Of a stretch of DNA of 64,000 nt, positions 23,752 to 35,700 are shown piece by piece. The translations under genes and the position numbers were made by a program. Numbering within the stretch: the first letter of the stretch is position 1; the number at the start of each line of letters is the position of its first letter. This stretch comes from Ophiodon elongatus. Lineage: Eukaryota; Chordata; Actinopteri; Perciformes; Hexagrammidae. The stretch is taken from the NCBI GenBank assembly GCA_016806645.1, contig JACSYO010002128.1, positions 2,356,434 to 2,420,433 of the forward strand, written 5' to 3'. The notes under the pieces are model-generated. The model was not told the DNA's origin and searched no databases. It saw only the letters and a program-made list of their open reading frames with translations.

Positions 23752-26700
23752 GGATTTGGGCCTTTTTGTTCATCTTGTTGACACAGACAGTAACAAACAA
23801 GAGGTATCCTTACTGAGCAGGCTGGCCACACGAGGATCAGCAGTATCACCAGGGTCCAGGTAAACTTCATGGGGATGTAGTCTGGCTGGTGTGATGGCCA
23901 GGTGACGGCAGAGCCTGTTGATGTACTGGACCAATGCCACGTCCATTTCCAAGCCCCACTTTCTGCAGGCCTTCTGGGCGTGACGAGTGTCTATACAGGT
24001 GCACCTGGTACAGAGGACAGCTGCGGTTAAATAGAGATCTTCCAGAATGTTTAGTCACTTCGCAATTTATCAGAGATGAACAGGTGTTTGGATGTGAGAT
24101 ACACGGATATATTCTGTGTTCAGTGCAAGCCTTCTTTTCTATTTTCAAGTACAGAAAACAGGCAGATGTCATGCTGCATTACACTTAGATCACGAGTGGG
24201 ACAATGAAGAAAGAAATCAATTTAAAATCTAATTCTACACTTGGAAATTTTTAAATGAATCAGAAGTGACCTGTTTCTTTGAAGAGGGCACATTTTGTCA
24301 CAACCCAACATGTTCGGTTCCCGAACAGCTTGTTTATGTAACAGTATATAAGTTACAGCATTCTGACGGCTGGTTATTGGGGTATGACATTCCCCAGTCT
24401 CACCTTTCAAAGTGGAGGTCATAACCACAAGCCAAAATTGCCCTCCAGACACTACGGATGTCCTGCTTGGCACGGTCAACAGCAAATTTATGGAAGCCTT
24501 CCAGTGTCAGGTACTTCTCCTCTGGAACTTAAGAAGACAAAGCCGTATGTGAGGTAGCTTGTTTTCGAAACAGGACTCAGATTTACTCTTGTAGAGCAAC
24601 ACAGCAGGGATACCAAAATAGTTTTATATAACTTTAAATTAAAGGTATATAAAACTAAGACAAAAGCAGAAATCTTTACTTTTCTGTCACTGGATTGATC
24701 AGTTAGTAGAAGAACTTTCATTATGAAACCCAAATTTAAGCAAAGGAAGGGGTGTAGAGCAGTGGTTCTCAACTGGTCTGGCTGTGGGACCCACCATCAC
24801 CCCTTAATGACAAGCCGCGACCCAAATCGAGGAACATTTTCGTACTTACGTTTTGCCATGTTTGATTAGAAAACTAATTTCGCGGGTCACGGTGTTCTTC
24901 TATGCTGTAAAATGGCAGGGGTACGTGAAGATTTAAAAATATATATATTCAAAATTAGCATCGACTCAAAAATCCTTTAAAAATATTTATTTAATACATT
25001 GTCAATAAAATATAAGTGTTCACAAGCTGAATTTTATATTCAGTAGGCTATTCAATTTCATTATCCTAAAAACCCAGAGTCTCCCCCATATCAGGATGGT
25101 TTGACCCAACCTGGCACACGCCACCTGTTATCACCTGTCAATCACCGCTGACTTGAAAAGCTCAAACAACGTGGAACGTAGCAGCAATGCTGCTGAAAAC
25201 ATGGGACAAGAGCAAAACAAGTCAAAACCAGAGCCGGCAAAAAAGTGTGAATAGACGACACTACGCTGCATAAAAAATCCCCTTCAAAATAAAACCACAG
25301 GATAAAAAAAATAAATACATTTTAATCAAATTTTTCTTTTGCCCAGGCAAAGGCCCGTGAAAACGGGTCCCACCAGTTGAGAATCACTGGTGTAGAGCAA
25401 AGTCACTTTTGAATACAGATAATTATGTAATTCTTAAGACACTACTTTAACCCCACTGTCTATAACTGAAACATTCGTATTCAGTGATGCGTGTTGTCAG
25501 AGCGCGTGTCATTACTGCCAACCTTCAGCTTTCTTAGCAGGAGATTTTTCCACTTCCTTCTCATCAGGTCTGGATTTCTCTGGAGATTTTGGCTTCAGGA
25601 CGCTCTTCTTTTCACTCAGAGCAGTCCTGGTAGAGTCAGGAGACCGGTTAATTTAATCAGTAATCATTATTGTGTCAAAGTGTAAATGTACCTATACTTG
25701 TGCTTGAAAACATATTACTCACCTGACACTGTGGAGCACAGACTTTTCCTTGGTGGGAGGCTTGGTGATGGGCCTTTTGGTGCTCACTACCTTGCCTTGG
25801 TGCTGTTCTTTTCCTGCTTTGCTGTATTTGTTCTTATTGGGCTTGGGAGTGCCGTACTTTCTAAGAATCTGGTACAAACAAATCATATTGACACACATGA
25901 AGGTACATACAGTGTAGTTTAATAATTTACTTATTGTTTTGACCTCAGAGGGAGGCAAATTTTAGACTGCAAAAAAAAGGATCACTGAACGATTCAGCAT
26001 TGAATAACTTTGACTCACAACATTTTTGCTGCCAATGTGTTCTATTATACCTGAGTAAGCTGGTCTTCAAGTACTTTCTTTGGATGTCTAACATTGGTGA
26101 AGAAAGTATGCAGTAGGTTGCCAGGGGTCTGAGCATTGATCTGTTCCTTGCTGAGGTAAATGTCAGACACTTTCACTGGCTTGGCCGGAGTGAGGCTGAG
26201 CATCTGCTCCGAGTGCACGCAGCTCTTAAACACTTCTGTGAGGACATCTCGTGCTCCGGGTACAAGCTTGTCACCTTGAAACATGGAGATTGATTATTAA
26301 ATATTTGGCAGAACTAGTGGAACTGTGAAGAAAAAACAGAAAATATGGTAATCAAACCTCTGACTGATTTGTCCAGGAAGTAGTCTTCAAGGGCAGAGCT
26401 TCCCTGTGTGTCAAACAGGCTTTGGTTAACACTGGAGGCTGTGAGGATCTCTTCATTGGTCAACTCCATTAGTTCCTCTTCACCTTCAAGACTGGACAAG
26501 CCAATCAGGTCACTGCTGTTGAAAAGACTGGCACGGATTTTTTCCACTTTTGCCCGAGAACGAACCTATGATTAATTAAAAAAAAGATGAGTGTATTTAA
26601 ACAACATAAAATCAAAACAGCTTAGATCTATTATTGGGCTTTTAATCAACCCACCTCAATGACAGCATAACCCTTGATGGGCCTAGCCATGACTGCATTG

Positions 26701-29700
26701 CTCTCAAGTGAGGTGACAGTATTCATAGAGCCCCCATCTGACATGGACGGTGTTTCTGCGCTGTCGAGTGGCTCCCCTAAGCTGCCCAAACTCCCCAGGC
26801 TTCCTGTACTACACAAAGAGGTATCTAGACTCTCTTGACTAGAGACAGTCTGGGGGTCTTGGGGGCCCTGCTGGGGGTATGAAACAGCCGAAGCTGCAGC
26901 AGCAGGGGTGAGAGCTGGAGCAGCTAACAGCTCCTGATCGACAGAAAGTTCACTGGCAGTGCGGGACACTCCCTGAGAGGAGCTGCAGATCGAAGTCTGG
27001 CTGGTAGAAGCTGAAGCACTGACGCTCATTGCTGGAGTCACACTGCTCGAGCTGTCAGGACTCTCCGGACCTCCGTTGTTGGGGAAGGGTCGCTCAGGTT
27101 CAGGGCCCGCTTTTCCATCCTGAGGGCTAGAAACCCCAGCTTTGGGCTTCTTGGGTTCCTCTTCCTGCAGAGGAATGAAGACTTCATCTTTGAAGAGCCC
27201 TCCATGTGCGTTGCAAGCCCTGCGGATAGCATTTCGAACCACGGCCTCCTCCAGGTGCGTGGGGATACCTGAGAGCACCAGCAGGCGACTGTGGGCCGTG
27301 GGGCCCACCAGGGCTTGGCAGGCATCTGTCACTGCATCACTGGTCACACTTAAGCCCTGTGGGTCTTTATTAGCAAGATGTCGAAGGATCATCAGGAGAG
27401 TGAGGCAGCGGTGGAACCACAGCATATCCTCAGGTTTACTACCCGCCATGTTCAGCAGGGCACTGTCACTCTCTGACAACCGTGCACCTCCACTCCCCCG
27501 TTTCCCAGAGACTGCTGCTGCCACTGCAGCTGCTCTCTCACGCTTCATCTTCACCTTCTTACGTTTGGAAAGAAGACTGGGGCTCTGTGGCGTCTGGCCT
27601 GGAGACGATGAAGAGGATGAAGAAGAGTCACTAAGGTTAGGGGCACTGGTGGAGGACAGGGGTCCCACTGAAGATCCACCAACATTGAGGGGAAGTGTCA
27701 CCTCTGCCACAGCCAGACACACCTCCATCAGAGCGTGGAAATAGGTGGAAAACCGACTCTGCTCTGCCCCGAGAGCCAGCGCAACACCTCCAGACGAAGA
27801 CCCCCCTGCTCCAGCCCCACCAGCAGTCCATCCCTGAGTCTCCCGGTCGTAGAGCTTTCGGAGTTCTGTCTGCAGGGCCATGAGCACGGCAAGGCAGGGG
27901 TTAAGCAGCAGAGCGATGGAGCTGGAGAGACCAGCAGGGCTCTTGCGCTGCTCCAAGTGGTGGATCTTCCGTAAAAGCTCAGCCAACAGGTGAAAGAGGA
28001 GTTCTTTTATGGAGGGAGCCAGATCGGTGGTCCAAAGCAAACCACCTAAAATAACAATGACAAAGAAAACTCTGAAAGTTGTTGAAATCTATATTTAGTA
28101 TCATATTTGGTATGATTTAACTTGCAAGCTTTCAAAGTGTTTCTATGATTGATGGAACTAGTAGGGAATAACATGTATAAGATGGAAATGTTATGACCTT
28201 GTAAGTATATGGTTCTTTCTGAGTGGACTTGAAATCCTACATCGAAAGAGGTACCATATCCTATGTTTGTATTTGTATGTTGTTGTTTTTTTTAAATCAG
28301 AAAATACACCAACTAAGAATTAAATAATATCCAAAGGTAAAAAATAAATAGAAAATTGTTAAAGTGTTGTCATAGCTGGTGGTCAACCTACCTAGTAGTT
28401 CTACCACCTGCAGCAGCACAGACGAGGGCACAGTGTCCAGCTCGTCCTCTGATCGCTCATTGCCCTCACCCAGCTTCCAAGTCAACAGCTGTTCAGCAAA
28501 TGCCACGGCCAAAGGAAACTCCAGCGGCAAGGAGTGCAGCACCACTACAGCACCCGGAGGGGGTGACACTCCTAAAATCAAGACAATGGGATATTTAATT
28601 CCATTTAATCCTGTAACAGATTTTTTATCTTTTTAAGTTGAAGCAGCCTGTATGAATTCCCCTTTTGGTTTCAGACACTCACCCAGTTTGATGTGCACCT
28701 TATCAGTGGGTATGATAACAGAAGGGTATTGGTTGGTGGTGGGAGGGAGAGTAAGGCCTGTGTTGGTAGGTGAGGCATCTAGTGGATAGCACACCGCCTC
28801 CATCAGATTTAGCTGGCCATTTCTACGCACTTTGTGACCCAGGCCATACACCATGACTCGAGCCCATGGGGCCTTGTAAAGGCTGGAGCTAATGTAGTGA
28901 AAAAGACAGGAGATCATTTTAAACATTTAACAGAAAATAGATGGTGAGAAATCAGAGTTAATCATGAATTGCTGAAGTTGAACAATACTGAGGAACTCAC
29001 TCTTTGCGGCAGCCTAGCTGGCTCTCCTTGCATGATACGATCACAAATGCAGCGCCCGGAAAGCTGACATCCATGCTTACCTTCGACTCTGTCACAGGAA
29101 ACTCCTCAGATGTAAACTGCTCTGGTGCATTCTGTCAAAATGAACAGAATTGTATGAAAAGATTAGCATCTTTACAAACTGGGTAGGTATCAAGAGGCAA
29201 GTTTATTAAATCAGGCATTGATTGGCAGAGCTAACCTGTAGGAAGCAGCAGATTTGCTTCGTGAGCTCCAGCAGGCTTTCCTCTCCTTGATGCAAGGCAC
29301 GGGTGATGGCCACTGTCAGCCACTCCCGGATGGGCTGAACATTGCCCTGGTAGAATAGCTCTGAGGGAGAGCAGCTTTGGCTCTGGAGGTTGTGAAGCAT
29401 TGACTGGGCCAGTAGGATAGAACTAGAACTAATAGTGCCATCTGCAAGAAGACATCAGAGCAAACGTCACAGAAACATTATTATTACATTGAGAGACCCA
29501 GTGATTCACAAGAAAGATAGATACTCACCAGGGAGGGGAGGAGCTAGCAACTGATTGGACAGCAGCTGCAGGTGTTCTAAGGTGATGTCACGTATAGCAG
29601 GTATGTGGAAGAGACGAGTGAAGGTGTGGGGATTCTTTGGGGCAAAGATGTTGAGCAAGGCCATACGGCAGTATAACCGAGCCAGCGCACTCTCACAACG

Positions 29701-32700
29701 AAGCAGTTCCCTGCAGCAAACCAATAAAACAAGATATTATTTTGAGCACTGGTCCAGGATGCAATTATATTATGCTCATTCCCATTAGGTTCATACATTA
29801 CCTATGAATCTGAATGTTGCTACTGTCTAGTGAGACTAAGCCATTCGCCGCAGTCCGTCGAGATCCAGCAGGCGGGCGCTCCAGCATCTCAATAGGGTAC
29901 CAATACCTCACTAGCACCCCCTCACTGCGTAGGTAGGTCTCCACCTGTACGAGCTCATTCACCTAGACAAGTTGAAGTTAACAAAAGGCATGTATATATA
30001 TTTGGGTTTTCATGTTGAGCAAATAGATTTTGTGTACGGCAGGCATAGATTTGCTACAAAACAGGAGACATTGGGTGGGAACCCTGTGAAGTTCAATGGA
30101 AGGTTGGTATCTCCAGACTATTGAAAAGGTTAATTGATATGGTTGATACCAGGCAAGCCAAACAAATACTTAAATGGGATATTTAACAGCGTGGGCACTG
30201 AATAATAGACATGTATAATATGTGTTGTAAATATGGCTTCAAAGAAGATTTATTTATGTTGCAGAGGAGAAGGTGTTTAATGAGTGCAAATATATCTGGG
30301 CAAACAAGTTTTGGAATAAACTAAAGTTGTGTGAACTTAAATATGATTATTCTACTGAAAATGTTCTTTTTAAATTTATTAAAGAAAAAATAGATCTATT
30401 TATGCCCAAATAAGAGCAAGTAATCTTCCTCTTGATATTGAAACACTGCTTTGGAAGTCGAATTTGTCCCAGTGTGTGATTTTAATGAGTATCTTTTTAT
30501 TTTATTTTATTTTATTTTATTTTATTTTATAGTTGTTTGTACTGGAAACTTAATCTTTTGTTTATTGATATAAAGGATAGGACTCAAATGATGGCTATAA
30601 ATGAGTCACGACGACACAAAATGGTTGTATGAAAAGGAGACATTTAAATTGGCCTCTTATTTAAAAAGGAACTCATGGGAGCTCGAGAGAAGAATCTTTA
30701 CCAGGTATTTCTTTTCTTTTTTCTTTTGGTAGAATTATTTGAATTAATTTGTGACCAGCCTGCTAAGCTTGTGGCAGGAAAACTGATGGAAAGCTGCTGA
30801 GGAGCATGACACTGAAAATCAAATGATTCATTCACACACAAACCAGTTAGTTTATCAATATATTTCCAATAATGTCACAAAACACTGAAACATTAAGTAT
30901 TTATACTTACAGAGTCCACATCAAGCACTACTCCATGCAAACCAAAGGTCTTTAGCATGCCTCGAATGGCAAACTTGGGCAGGGCTGTCCCTCCTGTAGT
31001 GCTGTTGGTATTGTTACTGTCCGGAGAGCGGATGACCACAGTCAAGCCTGTGTTGAGTAAACAAATTATTTAAACAAGCAGTTTTATTACAGTGCTTACT
31101 TACAACGTACCCTGAAGTTAGCTAATTTGAACTTAAAGTGTGTAGGTATAGTAATGTAGGTGAATGGTACCTTTGCGAACTTTGTCAATAGTGAACTTGT
31201 TGGCCTCATCCTTGATATCCTCAATGGTAGGGAGGTAGAGGTCACGAGGAATGCCGCCATTCTCTTCATACAGGAACTCCACTGTCTGTCTTGCAATGTC
31301 AACCATGCCTGTTGTCAGTAAAATAGACCACAAAGACAAACAGTGTCAAAGTTATCCTTGTTGAACTTATAATAACCAAATATATTTTAAAGTTTACCTT
31401 AACATGAACAGAAAAAATGCACAGGCCCAAAATAGGTATGGCTTAGCCAATCTTCCATATAATACAATTTGACATCAAGCTTATGCTTTAAACTCCTTAA
31501 ATATGTTAGCAACTTTTGCCAATTCATTTCCTGTCAAATTTACTTGTTGCACTATAGTTACTTCACTGTGTACTGATTTATCAAAGGACGATACATTCTG
31601 AATTATATTTACGACAGTGCCCTCCTTGTATATTGCATGAGCTTACATGAATTATTAGCAATAAAGTAGTAATAGTTTTAACAGTAGAAAAATTATTCTT
31701 AAAAGTAGAGCAAACATGCAAAGGAGGTGCATAATCAGAACAATTGCAAATTGACAAAAATGTAAAAAATTAAATTAAATAAAAAAAACACTAAAATGTC
31801 TTGACACCTGTATTTAAAACTTTTAAACTAACCTCTATTGACCAGTCAACTCTTTGATCAAATGATGTTAGCAAATCGCCACAACATAAAACACTTTTAC
31901 CCATTTTGCCATGTGTTGCATTGGACTTTTAGGTTATGATTGAAATTACTTTCTTCATTATTTACCTAGCTGCAGAGCTCCTTTGATTTGGTCCAAGCCA
32001 GATTTTCTCTCAGCCTCGTTACGAAACCGCCTACGAATTGTAGGGAACACTTTGGTCTCCCAGGCCTTTACCAGCAAGGCATAGTGGTCCTCCTAGAAGA
32101 AGAACACAAATACAAAATAAACAATGAAGAGTGGCAACTTAAAATTTAATTGGAGCTTTGTCCACTTCGTGTGGATAAGAGGAGACCTCACTCACTCTTG
32201 GGACATCATCATCATCCTCGTCATCACTCTCATCATCTGCTATAGGAGGAGGATGAGGGTCAGGACCAGAGGTGACCAGGTTCTCAAAGCTCAGCTCAAT
32301 TTTGTAATGGCACGAGAGGTCGCTGTTGTACTCTGTATCAACAGGAAAGGAGAAACGGAAAAATGCAGGTTAAACAATACAAAGACATTGTATCAGTGTA
32401 GTGCACTCCCTACCTGTATCTGGGGGATATTTATGCAAACTCAAAGAGCTAAAAGGACAGGCATGAACTTTAGGAGGAGAAGGCTGAAATGAAGGTGATA
32501 AACATACGTTGCTGGGCAACTGCCACGGCTGCAATCCGACAAGGGGGTCCATGAGAACCAGAGTCAGAGGTAACACTTGCACCTGCGTCATTATCACTGT
32601 CTGAGGCCATAGCAAAGGGGAGTGCCTCAAAATTTGCACTTATTTCCTCTGCAAGGTCTACACACAAGTCAGCCGCATTTCTGTGTGCTTGGCCTTCTGC

Positions 32701-35700
32701 GTATGCAAACGGCCTGCTTCCAAAGTTGGCACGGATCTTTGAGTTCTACAAAATAATGGAAAGACGGATAGAAGATTAACTGCATTGACCCTGAGGGGAA
32801 ATTATGTCAGTGAAGCAGCAAAGAAAATTACACAGTATAATACGTATTAAATATTATGAGTGATCAAGTTACAGCTTAAAAATATCAACAGAAACCCACC
32901 TTTTTCTGAATATGTACCAGGGGCCACATTCCACCAGCTACATCCTCAAGGATGGGGCAGAGCCGCTGGCCACAGTAGGTAAAGTAGACCCTGCCTTTAG
33001 GGGCCTGACCGGGGGGAGGAGGAGTGCCCTCAGAACGCTCCCAGCCTATTCCAGCCACATCGCCTGTGTTCATACAAACTTATGGTCACATTCTCAATAA
33101 TAACTTCATTTCAACAAGTAATGACATATTTTAAAACATGCAATAATTAGATACAGCTTGAGTTTAGGATGCAACGTATGCTTGCAAAATAGCTTCTTTT
33201 GAAAGGGCAGCCAGATAGGATACAATGCTTTAAGGAGTTTAGTTAAAATCCATAACATACATCACTGTATGGATTTATCAGTTAACTACACCAAACAAAA
33301 GAGATAGTAGACTGTATATGAAGAAAAATATATTTTGTCTCCCGTCTCACCAGGAAGTAGAGCCACATCTAGCCTGACACTCTTCCACTGCAGCAGACTG
33401 GAGCCGTTATAATGCACTGCCCTACCATTACTGACACACACAGACAGATAGACAAGAGACAGACGCACAGAAAGGGAAAACCACAAAAGAGAAGAATAGC
33501 AGTCAGCACTCAAGTCAGAGAGAGAGCAGTGGGAAGAGGATCTCAGTTAATATGCAGGCAAACATACTTGTGAAACAGACATGTGCCGACGGGGTTGGTC
33601 CATGCTCCGTCCCTCTTCTCTGCCTCAGTGGCAAAACCAAAGGACACAATCGGGCCACTGTCCTCCTCAGAGTCTCCATAGGAGACAATTTCTATCTCCC
33701 AGTAAAAGGACGGGGCCTGCAGGGGCAAAGAGAAGAAAATGGAAGACTTTGGCCAGGCTGCAGTATCAGTGCATGCTTTTATCCTACTACTAGAATAAAC
33801 TGAGATGGCATAAATTAATGCAAGTGTCTACCTGAATTGGAACAGGACAGGTGGCGTAGATGAAGGTGCCTCTGGGCAGGCCTCCTCCAGCACTTGGATC
33901 AGCCAAGAAGGTGACAGAGGTCAGACGGGATGAGAACATGCAGGCACGGACTGGAGGGAACACTCTGGATGGACACCAAGTGATCTCCTTGGGCTGATGA
34001 GACAACCAAATCAAAGGAATGCGGAGAGAAGTGGGACCGACAAATCTGACCATTTCATTTATCAGTATGTCTTTGACGGTTGAGTTGAGGCTTGCAGCAA
34101 TATATTCATTTCATACTATAATAATCTGGCCTTTAGCTGTCTGTGAATTTCAACAGATTTGAGTGGTTTTCCATAAAAAAAATTTAAGACTGAAGTTAGT
34201 CTCTCTTTGCAGAGACAGTACATAAATAAATGTGTATTTCCAGCTGCATCCAGTCCACATGAGGGGGATCTCTCTTGCTGGTGTTGTTGGTTATAGTAAT
34301 AAAAACAAAACTTATACTATAAATCTGGTAAAAACTCCCACCTGGCGTCTGTCTGTCTGCAGTGGTGGAGGAGGAGGCCGAGCACAGTCCCGGTACAGCA
34401 TTCGGACTCTTTCACATTGAGCCTCGACCATGCCAAGACGCTCCCCTGTACAAGATGACAGATCTCACTTTAAGATGTATTACAGACCAAATAAACTGTA
34501 TTGGACATGAAAGTTTTGGTTGCACAGATGATTTGTCATGCCAGTGTGCATGCTCACCGGGGCTACATTCCTGGGCAACCAGGTTGAGAACCTCAACAGC
34601 AGCAGGACACTGCTGGATGAACTCCTCACAGAAGGAGCTATCCTCCAGGAGCTGCGCCATCACCAGACATGCCCTGAAAACCATTAAGAACATGGGGATT
34701 TTTGTCCAATCTATGGTTTTGCAGTGAAACTGCCATTAGATTTTTTTTTATTTAAATCACATAATCAAAGTTTCAAAATGTTCCCACATTTTCAATACAG
34801 CACATTAAAACAACACAACTCAACCTTAAACAATCAAAGAAAACAACTTAAAACTGATGACAACTTAGAGAGGGCTAAAAGATAAGCGGACCTTTTTGAA
34901 GCACAAGTGCTGATCTACACAAATGTTCACTAACCTGGTTCTGATTTCAGCCAACAAGCGTACTGCAGCCATTACCGGGCTGGAGCCATCTCCTGTAGCT
35001 GGTAGAGAAGTGTGAATGGAGAGACTGCCCTCCTGTGGCAGAAGCATGGACTGCACTGCCTGTACCACCTTTTCTGTAATTGAGAGCTTATAGAGGGGAA
35101 GAGCCTGTTGGGGAAGGGTACAAAGGGAGACACATGTGAGATTGAAGCAGATATTTCTTTAAAAATAAGGAATGTTGTGCTTATTGCTGAAATTTATACC
35201 TCAGATCTGGGTGTGCAGAGGCGTGATATAGGTACTGTCAGAATATCTGAGGCTTGGCAAGCTCTCCTGTACTCGCAAGAAGGGAACTTCACAGTAGCGA
35301 TGCCCTCCTGCTCATTGATGGACATAACTATACCCACACTGCCCAGCACTCCTTTACCTACGACCTGCAGAGCAGAGGAATCACAGGAAATATGTCAACA
35401 TTTTAAAGCTTTTGGGGGAAAATGTTACAACATGTTAAATTGCTTTTTTTCTGGGGCGAAAGTACAGCATGTTCACCGATTCCTCTTCCTTCACTAACCT
35501 GGACTTCAGAGCCGATCTTAATAGTTTCTTTAAAGCCCCCAAGGGCACAAAGTGCAGCAACAGCTTGTCTGCCAATGGCCTGCAGCTTAGCCAGTTTCCT
35601 GCCACTGCTGCTCCCATTCTCCAGAATACTCTCAGCATACTTCCCCAGCTGAGGGATGAACATCAGAGCCCTGGAGAGAACCTACAACACCCCCCAATGG

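Larger units (their letters stand above)
23176..26565 (-). other. hectd4: hectd4 exons 62-69 (residues 3632-4050)
   Basis: Exons: 62, 26565-26358; 63, 26274-26051; 64, 25868-25723; 65, 25626-25523; 66, 24521-24404; 67, 24004-23814; 68, 23572-23426; 69, 23295-23176. Exons 64-65 encode a lysine/proline-rich linker (KYGTPKPNKNKYSK, later VEKSPAKKAE). Exon 66 onward (YLTLEGFHKFAVDRAKQDI) is folded and leads into the HECT domain. Intron 65 (24,522-25,522) is host to a 630-bp hAT transposon. Confidence 0.92.
28392..32332 (-). other. hectd4: hectd4 exons 51-60 (residues 2633-3167)
   Basis: Exons: 51, 32332-32196; 52, 32092-31966; 53, 31308-31171; 54, 31047-30911; 55, 29962-29802; 56, 29710-29529; 57, 29441-29236; 58, 29131-29001; 59, 28888-28683; 60, 28571-28392. 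Exon 51 ends in a strongly acidic run (ADDESDDEDDDDVPR). Later exons encode mixed helical and strand sequence with no recognised catalytic motif. Intron 54 (29,963-30,910) is the longest of this block and holds a coding-like relic and a (TTTTA)n repeat. Confidence 0.88.

Noticed and set aside
27142..27744. Plus-strand open frame of 200 codons
   Set aside because: It is antisense to the well-supported hectd4 exon 61 and reflects that exon's GC-rich serine codon bias; its translation has no family character.
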